Shown here piece by piece: positions 43,652-52,797 of a stretch of DNA of 64,000 nt. The stretch is taken from the NCBI RefSeq assembly GCF_029360725.1, contig NZ_JARKMY010000001.1:1488001-1552000 (forward strand), read 5' to 3'. How positions within the stretch are numbered: the stretch's first letter is position 1; the number at the start of each line of letters is the position of its first letter. The DNA comes from Chryseolinea sp. H1M3-3 (GTDB lineage: Bacteria > Bacteroidota > Bacteroidia > Cytophagales > Cyclobacteriaceae). A model generated the notes under the pieces. It had not been told where the DNA came from, made no database searches, and saw only the letters and a program-made list of their open reading frames with translations. The translations under genes and the position numbers were made by a program.

Positions 43652-44958
43652 ACGAGCAACTTATATTGATTATCAATCCAGGCGCCTAGCGGCTCAAAAT
43701 TATTCTCCCTGCCCACTGCAAATATCCGTAGAGGCTTACCTCCGCTTAGAGACATTAGCTTCCAGGAATTTTGAAAGCCGTGATCGATTATAACTCCATT
43801 ACCGTGCTCATCTTTTAATAGCCATTGATTATTGGTAATAACGGGCACAACATTTTCAACGATCGCGGGCAGATGATTCATCCATGGATTGACGGCATGA
43901 ACGCGACTTGCATACTCAGAAATTTCTTTCCAGTTTTTGAGACCTTCAATAGATGTTTCAGAGGTTACACTAAATTGTTCTTTCACCAATGCTCTTAAAG
44001 GGTTAGCACCCTTAAAATAGACGAGCTCCGCATCCACACAAGAGCCTGGAAGAAGATTTACCTCGGGTAGTTGTCCTTTTACATAGAACTGCAAGATCAA
44101 CCCATAACGCTTTGATTTCTGTCCATAAAGCCAATTGCGTTCTTTAGTGAGATTCTCTTCCTTATCTACACGTTTTGCTAATACAAACCAATCATCACGA
44201 ACACCAGCTTCAGCTTTTATTTCCTCCTGACTTTGTGTAAACCCTACGAGTGTCATCAGCTCCTCTTGCAACGCGCCAGATAAATTAGACATGCGTGGAA
44301 AACCTTCGAGGACAAGATAAATTCGCAAAAGCTGGTCTAAAAAATTGGTCTGCCATCCTTCTTGGTAAAAGTTGGTACCCTGAAGTGATCGGATCATCGT
44401 TGCAAGACCTGGCGCCTGGGCGTCCACCATCCGTTTAGCGATGGTCTCGAAATACGAAGAATCTTTTCCTGGAATATTTAGCAATCCATTTCGGACGATG
44501 TCCTTTATCCAGAGCCGTAAGTCCATCATTCCGTCTTCGACGCGTTTCAGTCTGTTCTCCTGACGTTTTGCTTGTGACGCGGGATCGATCTTTTTCTCCT
44601 TTTCTTTTTTCTCTAATTTCTTTTCATCCCGTTCACCGCGTTTATCCAGCCACCCAGTAACCCAATCTGGTTCAGTAGCCGATGAGAATATTTTCTTATC
44701 CCGAGCGTACAGTAATAGCAGTCCGAGGCCATGCTTGCACGGAAACTTGCGACTTGGGCATGAACATTTAAAGGCGACATTGATTAAATCGACCTGTGTT
44801 TGATAAGGAAGTTTTCCACTTCCTTGACATTCGCCCCACAATGCTCTTTCGCTTACTTCGCGCTTTACCCATTTGGATTCATTCGCTAATTCCTTTCCTG
44901 ATTTTTTGGAAGATTCATCAGGGGCCATCGAAAGAATCTGTTCTTCGGAAAAATTCAT
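43648..44958 (-). CDS. SWIM zinc-finger protein
   Basis: 436 residues. The SWIM finger CxCx(n)CxH is visible near residue 70: CSCPSRKFPCKH. A Lys/Glu-rich linker (about 115-145) follows, then a helical region and a beta-rich C-terminal domain ending near the stop. SWIM domains bind DNA, RNA or proteins. It is the first gene of the five-gene set SWIM, DUF5691, MoxR, DUF5682, vWA, so the promoter should lie in the 400-base gap upstream. Confidence 0.85.
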   Translation of the reverse strand: MNFSEEQILSMAPDESSKKSGKELANESKWVKREVSERALWGECQGSGKLPYQTQVDLINVAFKCSCPSRKFPCKHGLGLLLLYARDKKIFSSATEPDWVTGWLDKRGERDEKKLEKKEKEKKIDPASQAKRQENRLKRVEDGMMDLRLWIKDIVRNGLLNIPGKDSSYFETIAKRMVDAQAPGLATMIRSLQGTNFYQEGWQTNFLDQLLRIYLVLEGFPRMSNLSGALQEELMTLVGFTQSQEEIKAEAGVRDDWFVLAKRVDKEENLTKERNWLYGQKSKRYGLILQFYVKGQLPEVNLLPGSCVDAELVYFKGANPLRALVKEQFSVTSETSIEGLKNWKEISEYASRVHAVNPWMNHLPAIVENVVPVITNNQWLLKDEHGNGVIIDHGFQNSWKLMSLSGGKPLRIFAVGRENNFEPLGAWIDNQYKLLV

Positions 44959-45028
44959 TAAGACAATGGATCAGATATCATAACAATGATATTGAAAAAA
45001 ATCAGAAAAGAATACTGCTAGAAGATGT

Positions 45029-45307
45029 CTAGTGATGATTGTACGTCTGAATACCTGCGTCGGCTCTGCGTGCTCGACAGCTTCTTTTAATAACAATAAT
45101 ACCCCGGGTTTCCAAGGGTTTGACTTGCTGTTAACTCTTTCGGTGTATTCCTTTAGATGTCAATTGATTTTTTACTTGTCTTTCAATGTGCAACTCCATA
45201 GGGGCCGTATTGATCTTCTCCCAAAATTTGGTTGAAAGAAAGACGATTGTGCTAGCCACGTCATCCCGAAGAGTAGATAGCGATGAATCCACGTTGAACG
45301 GGCGTTT
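45029..45307 (-). other. intergenic region with an open-frame relic
   Basis: The gap 44959-45367 holds no convincing gene. In one minus-strand frame from 45307 to 45029 an open stretch without a start (NVDSSLSTLRDDVASTIVFL and onward) is interrupted by a single TAA near 45134 and then continues to a TAG. It looks like the tail of a decayed gene. I do not recognise the family. The promoter for the SWIM cluster would also lie in this gap, but I see no clear element. Confidence 0.35.
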
Positions 45308-45367
45308 TTAATTTCCACCAGTAACTTCCGTCATATCAGAAGATCTACAATCATCGAATCAATCGAA

Positions 45368-47389
45368 TCATTCAAGCGTTTTTAATTGCTCTTTAATAAT
45401 TCGATTAAACTGATAGTATTCTTCTTTTTTAATAAATCCGTTTTCTTCAATCCAATCTTCTATGCTGTATTTGCGAACAAACAATTCAATGGTTGAGCCT
45501 TCCATGCGGGAATTTGAAGTCAGGTATTCAGCCATTTTCAATAGTAATAATTTGTTCCGTTGCAAAATTTCAAATGCTTGTGCCTCGCAATCTTTAATGA
45601 TTTTGATAGCTTCAACGGCATGTTTCTGAGAGTTGAAAAAAGCATTTTCATTCTGAGTAGATTCTACAGCGAGGTGAATAGGGTCGGCCCCCATGGCGTA
45701 TTTGCGTATCGCCTTGTTTGCAAGTGCAGATGCTTCTTCAATATCACTATAAACGCCAGACGAAGTAAGCTCTTCTCCAAAAATCATTTTCTCTGCTACA
45801 TAACCACCTAACGTTATAACAATATCTTTCTTCAGGCTTTCCCGGGTCATGGGTCCTTTTGGAAAATTTATCAGGCAAAAGCCTTCTGCCTCCGATGCCG
45901 TTCTTGAAACCACTGCCGATGGAATGATCCGCAAAGTGAGCGCAGCCAGGATAGCGTGAGCCGCTTCATGCACAGCAACGTGGGCCTGAATTTCCGGATC
46001 AATACTTTTTCTCAAATTTTCCAATTTGAGCTTGGCCTCGTCTGAAATAGTTGAGACCGCGTCACCATTTTTATCCTTAATGGTATAAATAAAACTACCA
46101 TCCTTATAAATCCAAATAATTTCGGCTATTGGCAATTGATACTCAAGAATGGAAACGACAAGATTGCTTATCCTGGATTCGATCAAGTTTTTAACGGTGG
46201 TCAAAACGGGTCTCGTGCCTTGCGCTGGGTAGACTCCTTCGGCATACACGATGTCAACAACTGATTCATCAAATGTCATTTTCCATCCGAACCGGTGTAT
46301 CACAAAAGCAGCTACTCTTTTTAATTCTTGCCTTATTAAAAGCCGGAATTGTGCATTGTTAAAAGATTTATAAACCACATGGTTATTACCTAATCTGGCA
46401 ATCTGCTCAGAGCGGAACCTTTTACGCAGAGCTCTTTTAATATGCGCAATCGTGATTTTTGAAGTTGCCTCATGAAATTCGTCAGCGCTTATATCAGGGT
46501 TCATGCTATGACTCATAGCATAAGCTTCGTCCAGATTTCCCAGGATAAATATTAAAGCACGAGACAAATCCAATTCTTTAGTTGCCGGCCTTGAACGCAT
46601 GCCTTCCAAAATAAATACTTTAAGATCCGACACAGAACAAGTTTTTACGCGCTCTTTGATTTGATCTTTTGAATAATCATCGTTATCAAATAAACAAAAT
46701 AAGCCTTCGATAAAATCTTCTGAAAGGAAATATGCTTTGTCTAAAGCCACACCATCACGACCAACGTTCTCGAAATAGAAACCATCAAAGAGCTTCGTGA
46801 ATGTTTCGATACCATTAACAACTTCTCCATTTTCCAATAGTACTTCACTTTTGATAAGTTTATCTAACCTTTTAATACAATGATCAGCTCTGAAAAGATA
46901 ATAAGTACTATGCCCTGGGATATAATCAATCTTCCCGGAGTCCAACAGATCCCATATCACTCTTAACTTATCCTTTCCCAATTCATTTGCGTTGCTATCT
47001 AATGTTTTTGCAAACTGAAATTCATCAAGGCAAATTAAAGCCGGCTTCTGATGAAAGAAATCAAGATCATTCGTGAGAATGTTTTTTATCCATGACGCCG
47101 AGTCGGATTCAAATTCGCCCATGTCAATGTGCGTATAGAACCTACGATAATCCAGAAACTCAACAATGCTTTGTACCAACGCAGTTTTACCTGAGCCTGT
47201 AAGACCCCAAAGGTTAATGACGGTTGGTCTCAACTGAGCTTCGGGAAATAGATACCAAGGCATAATCAGGGACATAACTTCATCAATGATGCTGTCTAAT
47301 CCGAGAAACCGTTCTTTTAGTTTGAGCGTGATTTGTTGCAACGTCTGCTTCTTAACAATCAACTCATTATGTAAAATTTGTGTGTTCAT
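45368..47389 (-). CDS. AAA+ ATPase fused to an FtsH-type M41 metalloprotease domain
   Basis: 673 residues from the ATG at 47389 (MNTQILHNEL). The N-terminal half is a AAA+ domain with Walker A WGLTGSGKTALV, Walker B ALICLDEFQF and a ClpB/HslU-like flavour rather than the FtsH AAA. The C-terminal part has the zinc motif HEAAH (AVHEAAHAILAALTLR) and the SGVYSDIEEASALANKAI segment with the third metal ligand, both typical of peptidase M41. No membrane helix precedes the AAA domain. It starts 4 bases after the rtcB stop, so the protease and the RNA ligase are co-expressed. Confidence 0.87.
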   Translation of the reverse strand: MNTQILHNELIVKKQTLQQITLKLKERFLGLDSIIDEVMSLIMPWYLFPEAQLRPTVINLWGLTGSGKTALVQSIVEFLDYRRFYTHIDMGEFESDSASWIKNILTNDLDFFHQKPALICLDEFQFAKTLDSNANELGKDKLRVIWDLLDSGKIDYIPGHSTYYLFRADHCIKRLDKLIKSEVLLENGEVVNGIETFTKLFDGFYFENVGRDGVALDKAYFLSEDFIEGLFCLFDNDDYSKDQIKERVKTCSVSDLKVFILEGMRSRPATKELDLSRALIFILGNLDEAYAMSHSMNPDISADEFHEATSKITIAHIKRALRKRFRSEQIARLGNNHVVYKSFNNAQFRLLIRQELKRVAAFVIHRFGWKMTFDESVVDIVYAEGVYPAQGTRPVLTTVKNLIESRISNLVVSILEYQLPIAEIIWIYKDGSFIYTIKDKNGDAVSTISDEAKLKLENLRKSIDPEIQAHVAVHEAAHAILAALTLRIIPSAVVSRTASEAEGFCLINFPKGPMTRESLKKDIVITLGGYVAEKMIFGEELTSSGVYSDIEEASALANKAIRKYAMGADPIHLAVESTQNENAFFNSQKHAVEAIKIIKDCEAQAFEILQRNKLLLLKMAEYLTSNSRMEGSTIELFVRKYSIEDWIEENGFIKKEEYYQFNRIIKEQLKTLE

Positions 47390-47393
47390 AATT

Positions 47394-48803
47394 TTAATCT
47401 TTAGCCATCCGCACAATTCGGGGATGAAATTTTCCTTCTACATTTACTAATGTCGTCTGGCTCTTCATAATCAGGTCGATATCTTTATAAGCCACAGGCG
47501 CTTCCTCCGGACTGCCACCGATCAAGATGATCTTCTCGCTTTGCAAAACTTTTTTTAGAGCACTTACTGTAATTGTATTCTTTGCTTTTTGGCGAGACAA
47601 TTTTCTTCCTGCACCATGGGCAGCAGAATTCAACGAAGATTCATTACCCAAACCACACACCACATATCCTGGTGCAGTCATACTTCCCGGAATTATTCCA
47701 AGGACTCCTTCGGCTGCAGGTGTAGCACCTTTGCGATGAATCACATACTCATTTCCGTCGTAAAGTTTTTCCCTCCACGCGAAATTGTGGTGATTCTCAA
47801 CCCTGCTTAAAACAGAAAGTCCAAGTGCATCGCACAAATTTTTATGGATGCGATCGTGACAGGCTTTTGCGTATTCACCTGCCAAGTTCATAGCGATCCA
47901 GTATTCGTTTCCTTCTTCACTATCCAAGTCAAGCCACGCCAGATGCTTTGCTTCTCTTGGAATCTTGCACTTACTCATCGCGATGTTAGTGTAATGCTGG
48001 GCAATATTAGCGCCCAAGCTTCTTGAACCTGAGTGCGATAATATTGCTGCATAATTACCTTTCGGAAGATGAAGATTATTGCTTTTTTCAAGCGATACAA
48101 TTCCAAATTCTACAAAGTGATTCCCCGAACCAGAACTACCTAGTTGCCTAATAGCTTTCCCACGTAACCGTCTAAGCAGATCGGTTAATTGAAAATCCGG
48201 ATGATCTAATACGTCATGCTCTTGTCGTGACTCAAGACCGCCGTCATTACCAAAATGTGTTTCATCATGCAAAACTTTCTTTAATTCATAAGCATGATGC
48301 TCCACATAGCTCCCAGGCAGATCAAGAATACTCAGCGCCATCCGGCAGCCGATGTCCATTCCGACACCATATGGGAGGACTGCATTCTTCGTTGCAAGTA
48401 CTCCGCCAATAGGCAAGCCGTAGCCCTGGTGAGCATCGGGCATCAAGGCACCTTTTTCTGCAATCGGTAGGCGCATGACTAATTCCATCTGCTTCAACGC
48501 ATTTGTTTCAATGTGCTTGTTTCCAAAAACATCAAAATGCTTGGGTTCATCACTCAATTGAAAAACGTTAAATGAATCATTGCTAAGCGTTTTCGAAACC
48601 AGCTTCAGTGCGAGAATTCCAAGCGTACTATGACCTACATATGACTCCGGCTGCTCCAACACCGTGCTAATTAATTTTAGTTTCTCTTCGTTCGGTGTAT
48701 GCTTAAAGTGCCTGTTCATAATATTTAAGGCGAGGCTTCTTGCTACATCCGAAGGAAAATTGACGACTGTTAAATCTTTTATATTAAGTTTTTGTGTGCT
48801 CAT
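47394..48803 (-). CDS. rtcB: RNA-splicing ligase RtcB, copy 1
   Basis: 469 residues. All RtcB signatures are present: MPDAHQGYGLPIGGVLA, the manganese-ligand Cys in GVGMDIGCRM, SGSGNHFVEFG, LSHSGSRSLGA, ENHHNFAWRE and the HGAGRKLSR motif that carries the guanylate-accepting His. RtcB joins 2',3'-cyclic phosphate or 3'-phosphate RNA ends to 5'-OH ends, as needed to reseal cleaved tRNA. It shares an operon with the AAA-M41 protease. The upstream 350 bases have several hairpins but not the TGCGCA operator of rtcB copy 2. No archease gene is visible. Confidence 0.95.
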   Translation of the reverse strand: MSTQKLNIKDLTVVNFPSDVARSLALNIMNRHFKHTPNEEKLKLISTVLEQPESYVGHSTLGILALKLVSKTLSNDSFNVFQLSDEPKHFDVFGNKHIETNALKQMELVMRLPIAEKGALMPDAHQGYGLPIGGVLATKNAVLPYGVGMDIGCRMALSILDLPGSYVEHHAYELKKVLHDETHFGNDGGLESRQEHDVLDHPDFQLTDLLRRLRGKAIRQLGSSGSGNHFVEFGIVSLEKSNNLHLPKGNYAAILSHSGSRSLGANIAQHYTNIAMSKCKIPREAKHLAWLDLDSEEGNEYWIAMNLAGEYAKACHDRIHKNLCDALGLSVLSRVENHHNFAWREKLYDGNEYVIHRKGATPAAEGVLGIIPGSMTAPGYVVCGLGNESSLNSAAHGAGRKLSRQKAKNTITVSALKKVLQSEKIILIGGSPEEAPVAYKDIDLIMKSQTTLVNVEGKFHPRIVRMAKD

Positions 48804-48859
48804 AAGATTAGCACCTCATCCTTTAAAGAAAGTTGAGTGAAGAGAAATGGTTTCTGTTC

Positions 48860-48989
48860 ATGCTTATGTCAAAGCATAGGGCAGAAAATTTCTCAAAGCC
48901 TGTGCGTGGCTTTGTTGTTTAATTAGAATTTACTTTTTTGAATTGACAACAGCGGTTATGATCGGGTAAGTATGCTTACCGTAGCTGTT
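48860..48989 (-). other. structured region upstream of rtcB copy 1
   Basis: The 351-base gap 48804-49154 has no gene. It contains three inverted repeats: ATGCTT/AAGCAT (48860-48876), AAAGCC/GGCTTT with a 7-base loop (48895-48913), and a nested pair with outer AACAGC/GCTGTT (48948-48989) and inner GGTAAG/CTTACC around TATG (48965-48980). They may be a structured RNA leader or operators for the rtcB/protease operon. The TGCGCA-type operator is absent here. Confidence 0.4.
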
Positions 48990-49154
48990 ATTTTGGGATA
49001 TGTAAACTGAAGACCAACATAATTTCCTCTATTTAAATAGAACATAAGAGTGAAATGCTATGCAAAGGTAAGACGAGTTGATGAAATGACAATGACTTTA
49101 ATTACTTTAATACGAAAGTTAGAATTTTTCTAAACAGAGCTATCTTGATTTAGT

Positions 49155-50400
49155 GTGGTCAATACATTTTTTAAAGCCTTAATCTCTTCGCCGCTGATTG
49201 CAATCATGATTCTAATCGTGATGGCTAATGTGAACAATAACTATCAACCTCAGGTCAAATTAGACGATGGCAGAATCGTGAATGGCGATCTTATAAAAGG
49301 AATACGTGGGTTGAAGAATGCACTGAATGCAGATGAAGATCTCGAGATGCAGCGGATGTATCCTGAAGGCTACATGTTTCTGAATGTAATTTATTCCCTC
49401 GCATGCTGTAACCTGCTTGAAGGAGATAAAAGTGCAGAGATTGTGAAGGAAGGGCTCACTGAAATTCAAAAAGCGTGGCAGAAGATCAGCGATTCACGTG
49501 GACGTGCACCTTTTAGCGAAGAGCTTTCTCCACCGTTTGGATCGTTTTATAAAGGTTGGAGCACATATCTGTTAGGGAGGAAGTTAAACCTCGAAGCTGA
49601 ACATCAAAGAGATGAAAAGGAAGTAGCTCAATTCAGATACCAGTGTGAGGAGATTTCGAAAGCTATTCAGGAAAAAGTCTATCCAGTAAGTTACTATGGC
49701 GGGGCGTGGCCAGCGGATGTGCTGGTGTCCGTGGCTTCGTTATCTCTACACGATAAAATCTTCGAAACGAAATATAACCAAACAATCCACGGCTGGTTGG
49801 ACAAAGTTAAAACAATTAGATGTCAATGGGCTGATTCCGCATGCCGTACGGCCATCAGATGGTAGACCAATTGAAAAAGCACGGGGTTCCTCGCAGGCGC
49901 TCATGCTGATCTTTCTTCGCGATATTGATGAGCGCCTGGCAAACGCTCAATTTAAACTGTTCAAAGAAAATTTTATTGACACAAAGTTTGGTTTGACTGG
50001 AATTCGAGAATATTCTAAAGGTGAATTTGGAATGGGTGATGTAGATTCCGGTCGTATCCTTTTTGGTTTTGGCGGTGCTGCGACAATTGTTGGAATGCAA
50101 ACTCTATTTCTATACGGTGAATATGAGTTAAGCATCAAAATAAGAAATACAATTGAAGCGTTCAGTTTTCCTTTTATGAATGGGAACGAAAAAAAATACT
50201 TTTTTGGTATGTTGCCAATAGCAGATGCGTTTATAGCATGGAGTCATTCCCGGGTTTCTCCTGACGTCGCGATAGATCCATCATTTACAAGCTTTCGCAT
50301 ATACAGTATTCTTATTTTTGCATTGCTTTCGATATTCTCTTGGATGTTGGTGGTGTCAAAAAAGTCATCAAAAATGTCTTTGCATATTCTCTGGGATTAG
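49155..50400 (+). pseudogene. membrane-associated protein resembling linalool dehydratase-like enzymes, frameshifted
   Basis: The first frame (49155-49865, GTG start) has an N-terminal hydrophobic helix and an alpha-helical domain with GAWPADVLVSVASLSLHDKIF. Near 49805-49820 (an A-rich stretch) one extra base moves the sequence to the second frame, which continues NGLIPHAVRPSDGRP, ALMLIFLRDID, GMGDVDSGRILFGFGGAATIVG and ends with a hydrophobic helix. The joined product of about 415 residues resembles a Bacteroidota family with an alpha/alpha-barrel of linalool-dehydratase type. It is probably inactive unless the shift is a sequencing error. Confidence 0.65.
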
Positions 50401-50555
50401 AGCGCCAGGAAAACTGATCGGTCAGACATCGACGAGCTGAATAAAATAAGGAAGAAAAAGCGAGGGAGAGGCATTTAGTTCAGAGTGATAAACCCGGTGT
50501 AATAAAATCCACCGCAGTGATGCGCTGTTTCCAAACTGGCTGTTGCCGAATAAAC

Positions 50556-51242
50556 TTATTTCTCGATTTCAACAAATACGTTTTCGGTTTCCATCTGCTC
50601 AATAAATTCTGATATTAATAAATCCCATTCTACAATTTTTAGGGTATTATTTGTTTCAAAGTTTATATTTCTTGTTGGAGGATCTACTTCCCATCCCATT
50701 TGTTTAAGCTCTTGAATACGTTCTTTCGATAATTTTGAATTGTCAATTTTGTCCTCTTTAAATTCTCTTAAATCGAAAAAGTCAAAGTATTTATGGAGGA
50801 CCTTACCTTTTGTAAAAACTTTAAAACTTCTAAAGCAGGAATGTGGTCTTGAGACATACAATTGGCGAGTAGAGTCTGACCTATAAGCAAACGACTCTGC
50901 CTCTTCTGAGAGCAGCTGATCACCATTTGCGTTATAAAAAGCAAAAAAGATTGAATCGATGATTTCAATTGGTCGAAATCTTTGAACTGGGTTTTTGTCA
51001 TATTCTGAATCACTGAATTTTTGAAAAAAAGTTTTATCGTTCTCATACCAGAACAAATACGCAGTCGCAGTAATTCCGTAATTTACACAAGCCATTTTCG
51101 TATAGCCAATCGTGGATATATTTCTTGTTTTATGCTTTTCGATTTCAAGGTCAATTATTGAGTCAATGCTTAATTCAAACTTTTGGCTAAAGGCACTAAT
51201 CGAAATCATTAAACCAGATATTAAAATCAGATATTTTCTCAT
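50556..51242 (-). CDS. secreted hypothetical protein
   Basis: 228 residues. The signal peptide ends near residue 20 (ISAFSQ). The mature part is acidic with no recognisable domain; one Cys pair is widely spaced. It is the last gene after the HAD-like gene (13-base gap) in the run that begins with the two RlaP-like nucleotidyltransferases. A secreted product is unexpected in an RNA-repair transcript, so it may be a passenger. Confidence 0.6.
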   Translation of the reverse strand: MRKYLILISGLMISISAFSQKFELSIDSIIDLEIEKHKTRNISTIGYTKMACVNYGITATAYLFWYENDKTFFQKFSDSEYDKNPVQRFRPIEIIDSIFFAFYNANGDQLLSEEAESFAYRSDSTRQLYVSRPHSCFRSFKVFTKGKVLHKYFDFFDLREFKEDKIDNSKLSKERIQELKQMGWEVDPPTRNINFETNNTLKIVEWDLLISEFIEQMETENVFVEIEK

Positions 51243-51255
51243 TTCACAACTTGGA

Positions 51256-51699
51256 TTAACCCATGTTTAAGGCAGTAAGAATTTGATTTGCCCAAGGCGC
51301 ATCGTCATTGATTATTACGGTTCTAAATTTGAACCGTTGGCCTTCTAACCCAACACCAGGAGAGTCATCTATATGAAGATCAATCCTGAATGCGGGAGGA
51401 TATTTGGAGCAAAGATTTTTCTTCTCCTTTAAAACTTCGTTATGCCTGGTTTGATTGATGACTGAGTGTAAAACAATTCCAAAGGTCCAGAAGGCCAAAC
51501 GAATGGCAAGCGTCTTTCTATACGATGTAGTGTAGATGCAAATCGAATGGCCTTCGGTTTTTAATTGCTTCATTAAATTTATTGTGCCTTCGCGAATACG
51601 CTCAATACCAAGCAATTTTTGAAATGCATTTTGTTTCTCCGTTGGGAAAGCGATACAGCCTGGAATTAAGGTGTCGTCTAAATCAAAGGATATTTTCAT
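51256..51699 (-). CDS. HAD-superfamily phosphatase-like protein
   Basis: 147 residues. The HAD motif I is FDLDDTLIPG, motif II the Thr in ICIYTTSYRK, and motif IV is LHIDDSPGVG. The size fits small HAD phosphatases of the 5'-nucleotidase or polynucleotide-phosphatase kind. In an RNA-repair setting a phosphatase could remove terminal phosphates from RNA ends, but that role is inference. It follows the second nucleotidyltransferase by 36 bases on the same strand. Confidence 0.8.
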   Translation of the reverse strand: MKISFDLDDTLIPGCIAFPTEKQNAFQKLLGIERIREGTINLMKQLKTEGHSICIYTTSYRKTLAIRLAFWTFGIVLHSVINQTRHNEVLKEKKNLCSKYPPAFRIDLHIDDSPGVGLEGQRFKFRTVIINDDAPWANQILTALNMG

Positions 51700-51735
51700 G
51701 TTCTATCCTTCAATCAATAAACAGACCAAATTCCA

Positions 51736-52797
51736 TTACAGATAAAATTTATTACGAATCTCAATGAGGAGACTTTCGGCAAGTATTGGATCCGACGTTT
51801 CTGGGAGATCCGATTTCTGAAACAACTCGTCAAGAACTTGAATCTTCTCTTCAGCCTTCGTCAGCAAATCCTCATATATAAATTCGCCTGCACGGATATG
51901 CAATAGCCATTCACGCTCTGGTCGTCGTACGTTTACTTTTTTCTGACTGGCAATTTCCTCGGCCATGTTCAATAAACGAAATACATGCATCATGTTCTTC
52001 GCATCATAATTTTTGCCATGACTTACCGTATTTTCATATCGTTCTTCATTCCGTTGTTCAACCCATTCCCAATACTGACGATATTCCCTGCAATAAACAG
52101 AGTAGCCATCTTTGTTAAAATACAAAATGGCTTTTGGTTGCAGACCTTCAGGCACTGAGCTTAGTGAAACTTCATCAGCCTCGTGTCCTGAAAAGATTCC
52201 GGAAAATTTCCGGTCCGCTTGAGACTGATGGAACAGCGCATACATATCCCGCATATAATCAATCCTAACAAGACCACAACCTTCTTGAACATACCCTTGT
52301 TCAGCAAGCCATTCCGCAACAGGAACGGAACCTTGTCCCTTAACCACGTGACAAAAATCAAGAATCGTCTTTCTCTTTCGGTCTAATGGATTCAGGATTT
52401 TCTTATTCAGTCCTCTTGCCTTCTTGATTTGTGCGTATGCATATTGACCGAAGGTTTGATTGCAGAGCCTCGACAAGAACATTTCAGGTTTAAGCAGATT
52501 CATCACTGCATGACGATACAATACACAGTCTTCCGGAGTACTCAACAGCTCGAGAATATTCGGATTGTTCTTCAGTAGCAGTTCAACAAACTTCTTGATC
52601 TCATAGTACATGATATCATTTGTTTCATTGTTGATCTGATCAACGTAAGTCAGTCCATAGAATTCATTCTTTGGTAAGATAAAAACACCCTTGATGTCAG
52701 TATCTGAATGTGGTAGAGCCAGACCATAAGCCTGGCTACCACTAATGCACTTTAGCAAGAGATGTGAGGAATTATTTTGAAGATCCTTGAGTGTCAT
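51736..52797 (-). CDS. RlaP-like nucleotidyltransferase, copy 2
   Basis: 353 residues. The N-terminal polymerase-beta-type active site reads KCISGSQAYGLALPHSDTDIKGVFILP, with G-S-x-A and paired Asp residues. The downstream helical region has LLKNNPNILELLSTPEDC and RKRKTILDFCHVVKG. It matches the predicted nucleotidyltransferase family PF10127, named RlaP for its links to RNA-repair ligases. It overlaps the other nucleotidyltransferase by four bases. The two differ in length and may use different RNA ends. Confidence 0.85.
   Translation of the reverse strand: MTLKDLQNNSSHLLLKCISGSQAYGLALPHSDTDIKGVFILPKNEFYGLTYVDQINNETNDIMYYEIKKFVELLLKNNPNILELLSTPEDCVLYRHAVMNLLKPEMFLSRLCNQTFGQYAYAQIKKARGLNKKILNPLDRKRKTILDFCHVVKGQGSVPVAEWLAEQGYVQEGCGLVRIDYMRDMYALFHQSQADRKFSGIFSGHEADEVSLSSVPEGLQPKAILYFNKDGYSVYCREYRQYWEWVEQRNEERYENTVSHGKNYDAKNMMHVFRLLNMAEEIASQKKVNVRRPEREWLLHIRAGEFIYEDLLTKAEEKIQVLDELFQKSDLPETSDPILAESLLIEIRNKFYL

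Noticed and set aside
45368-47389. Calling the AAA-M41 gene ftsH
   Set aside because: It lacks the membrane helices and the FtsH-type AAA module; only the protease domain matches.
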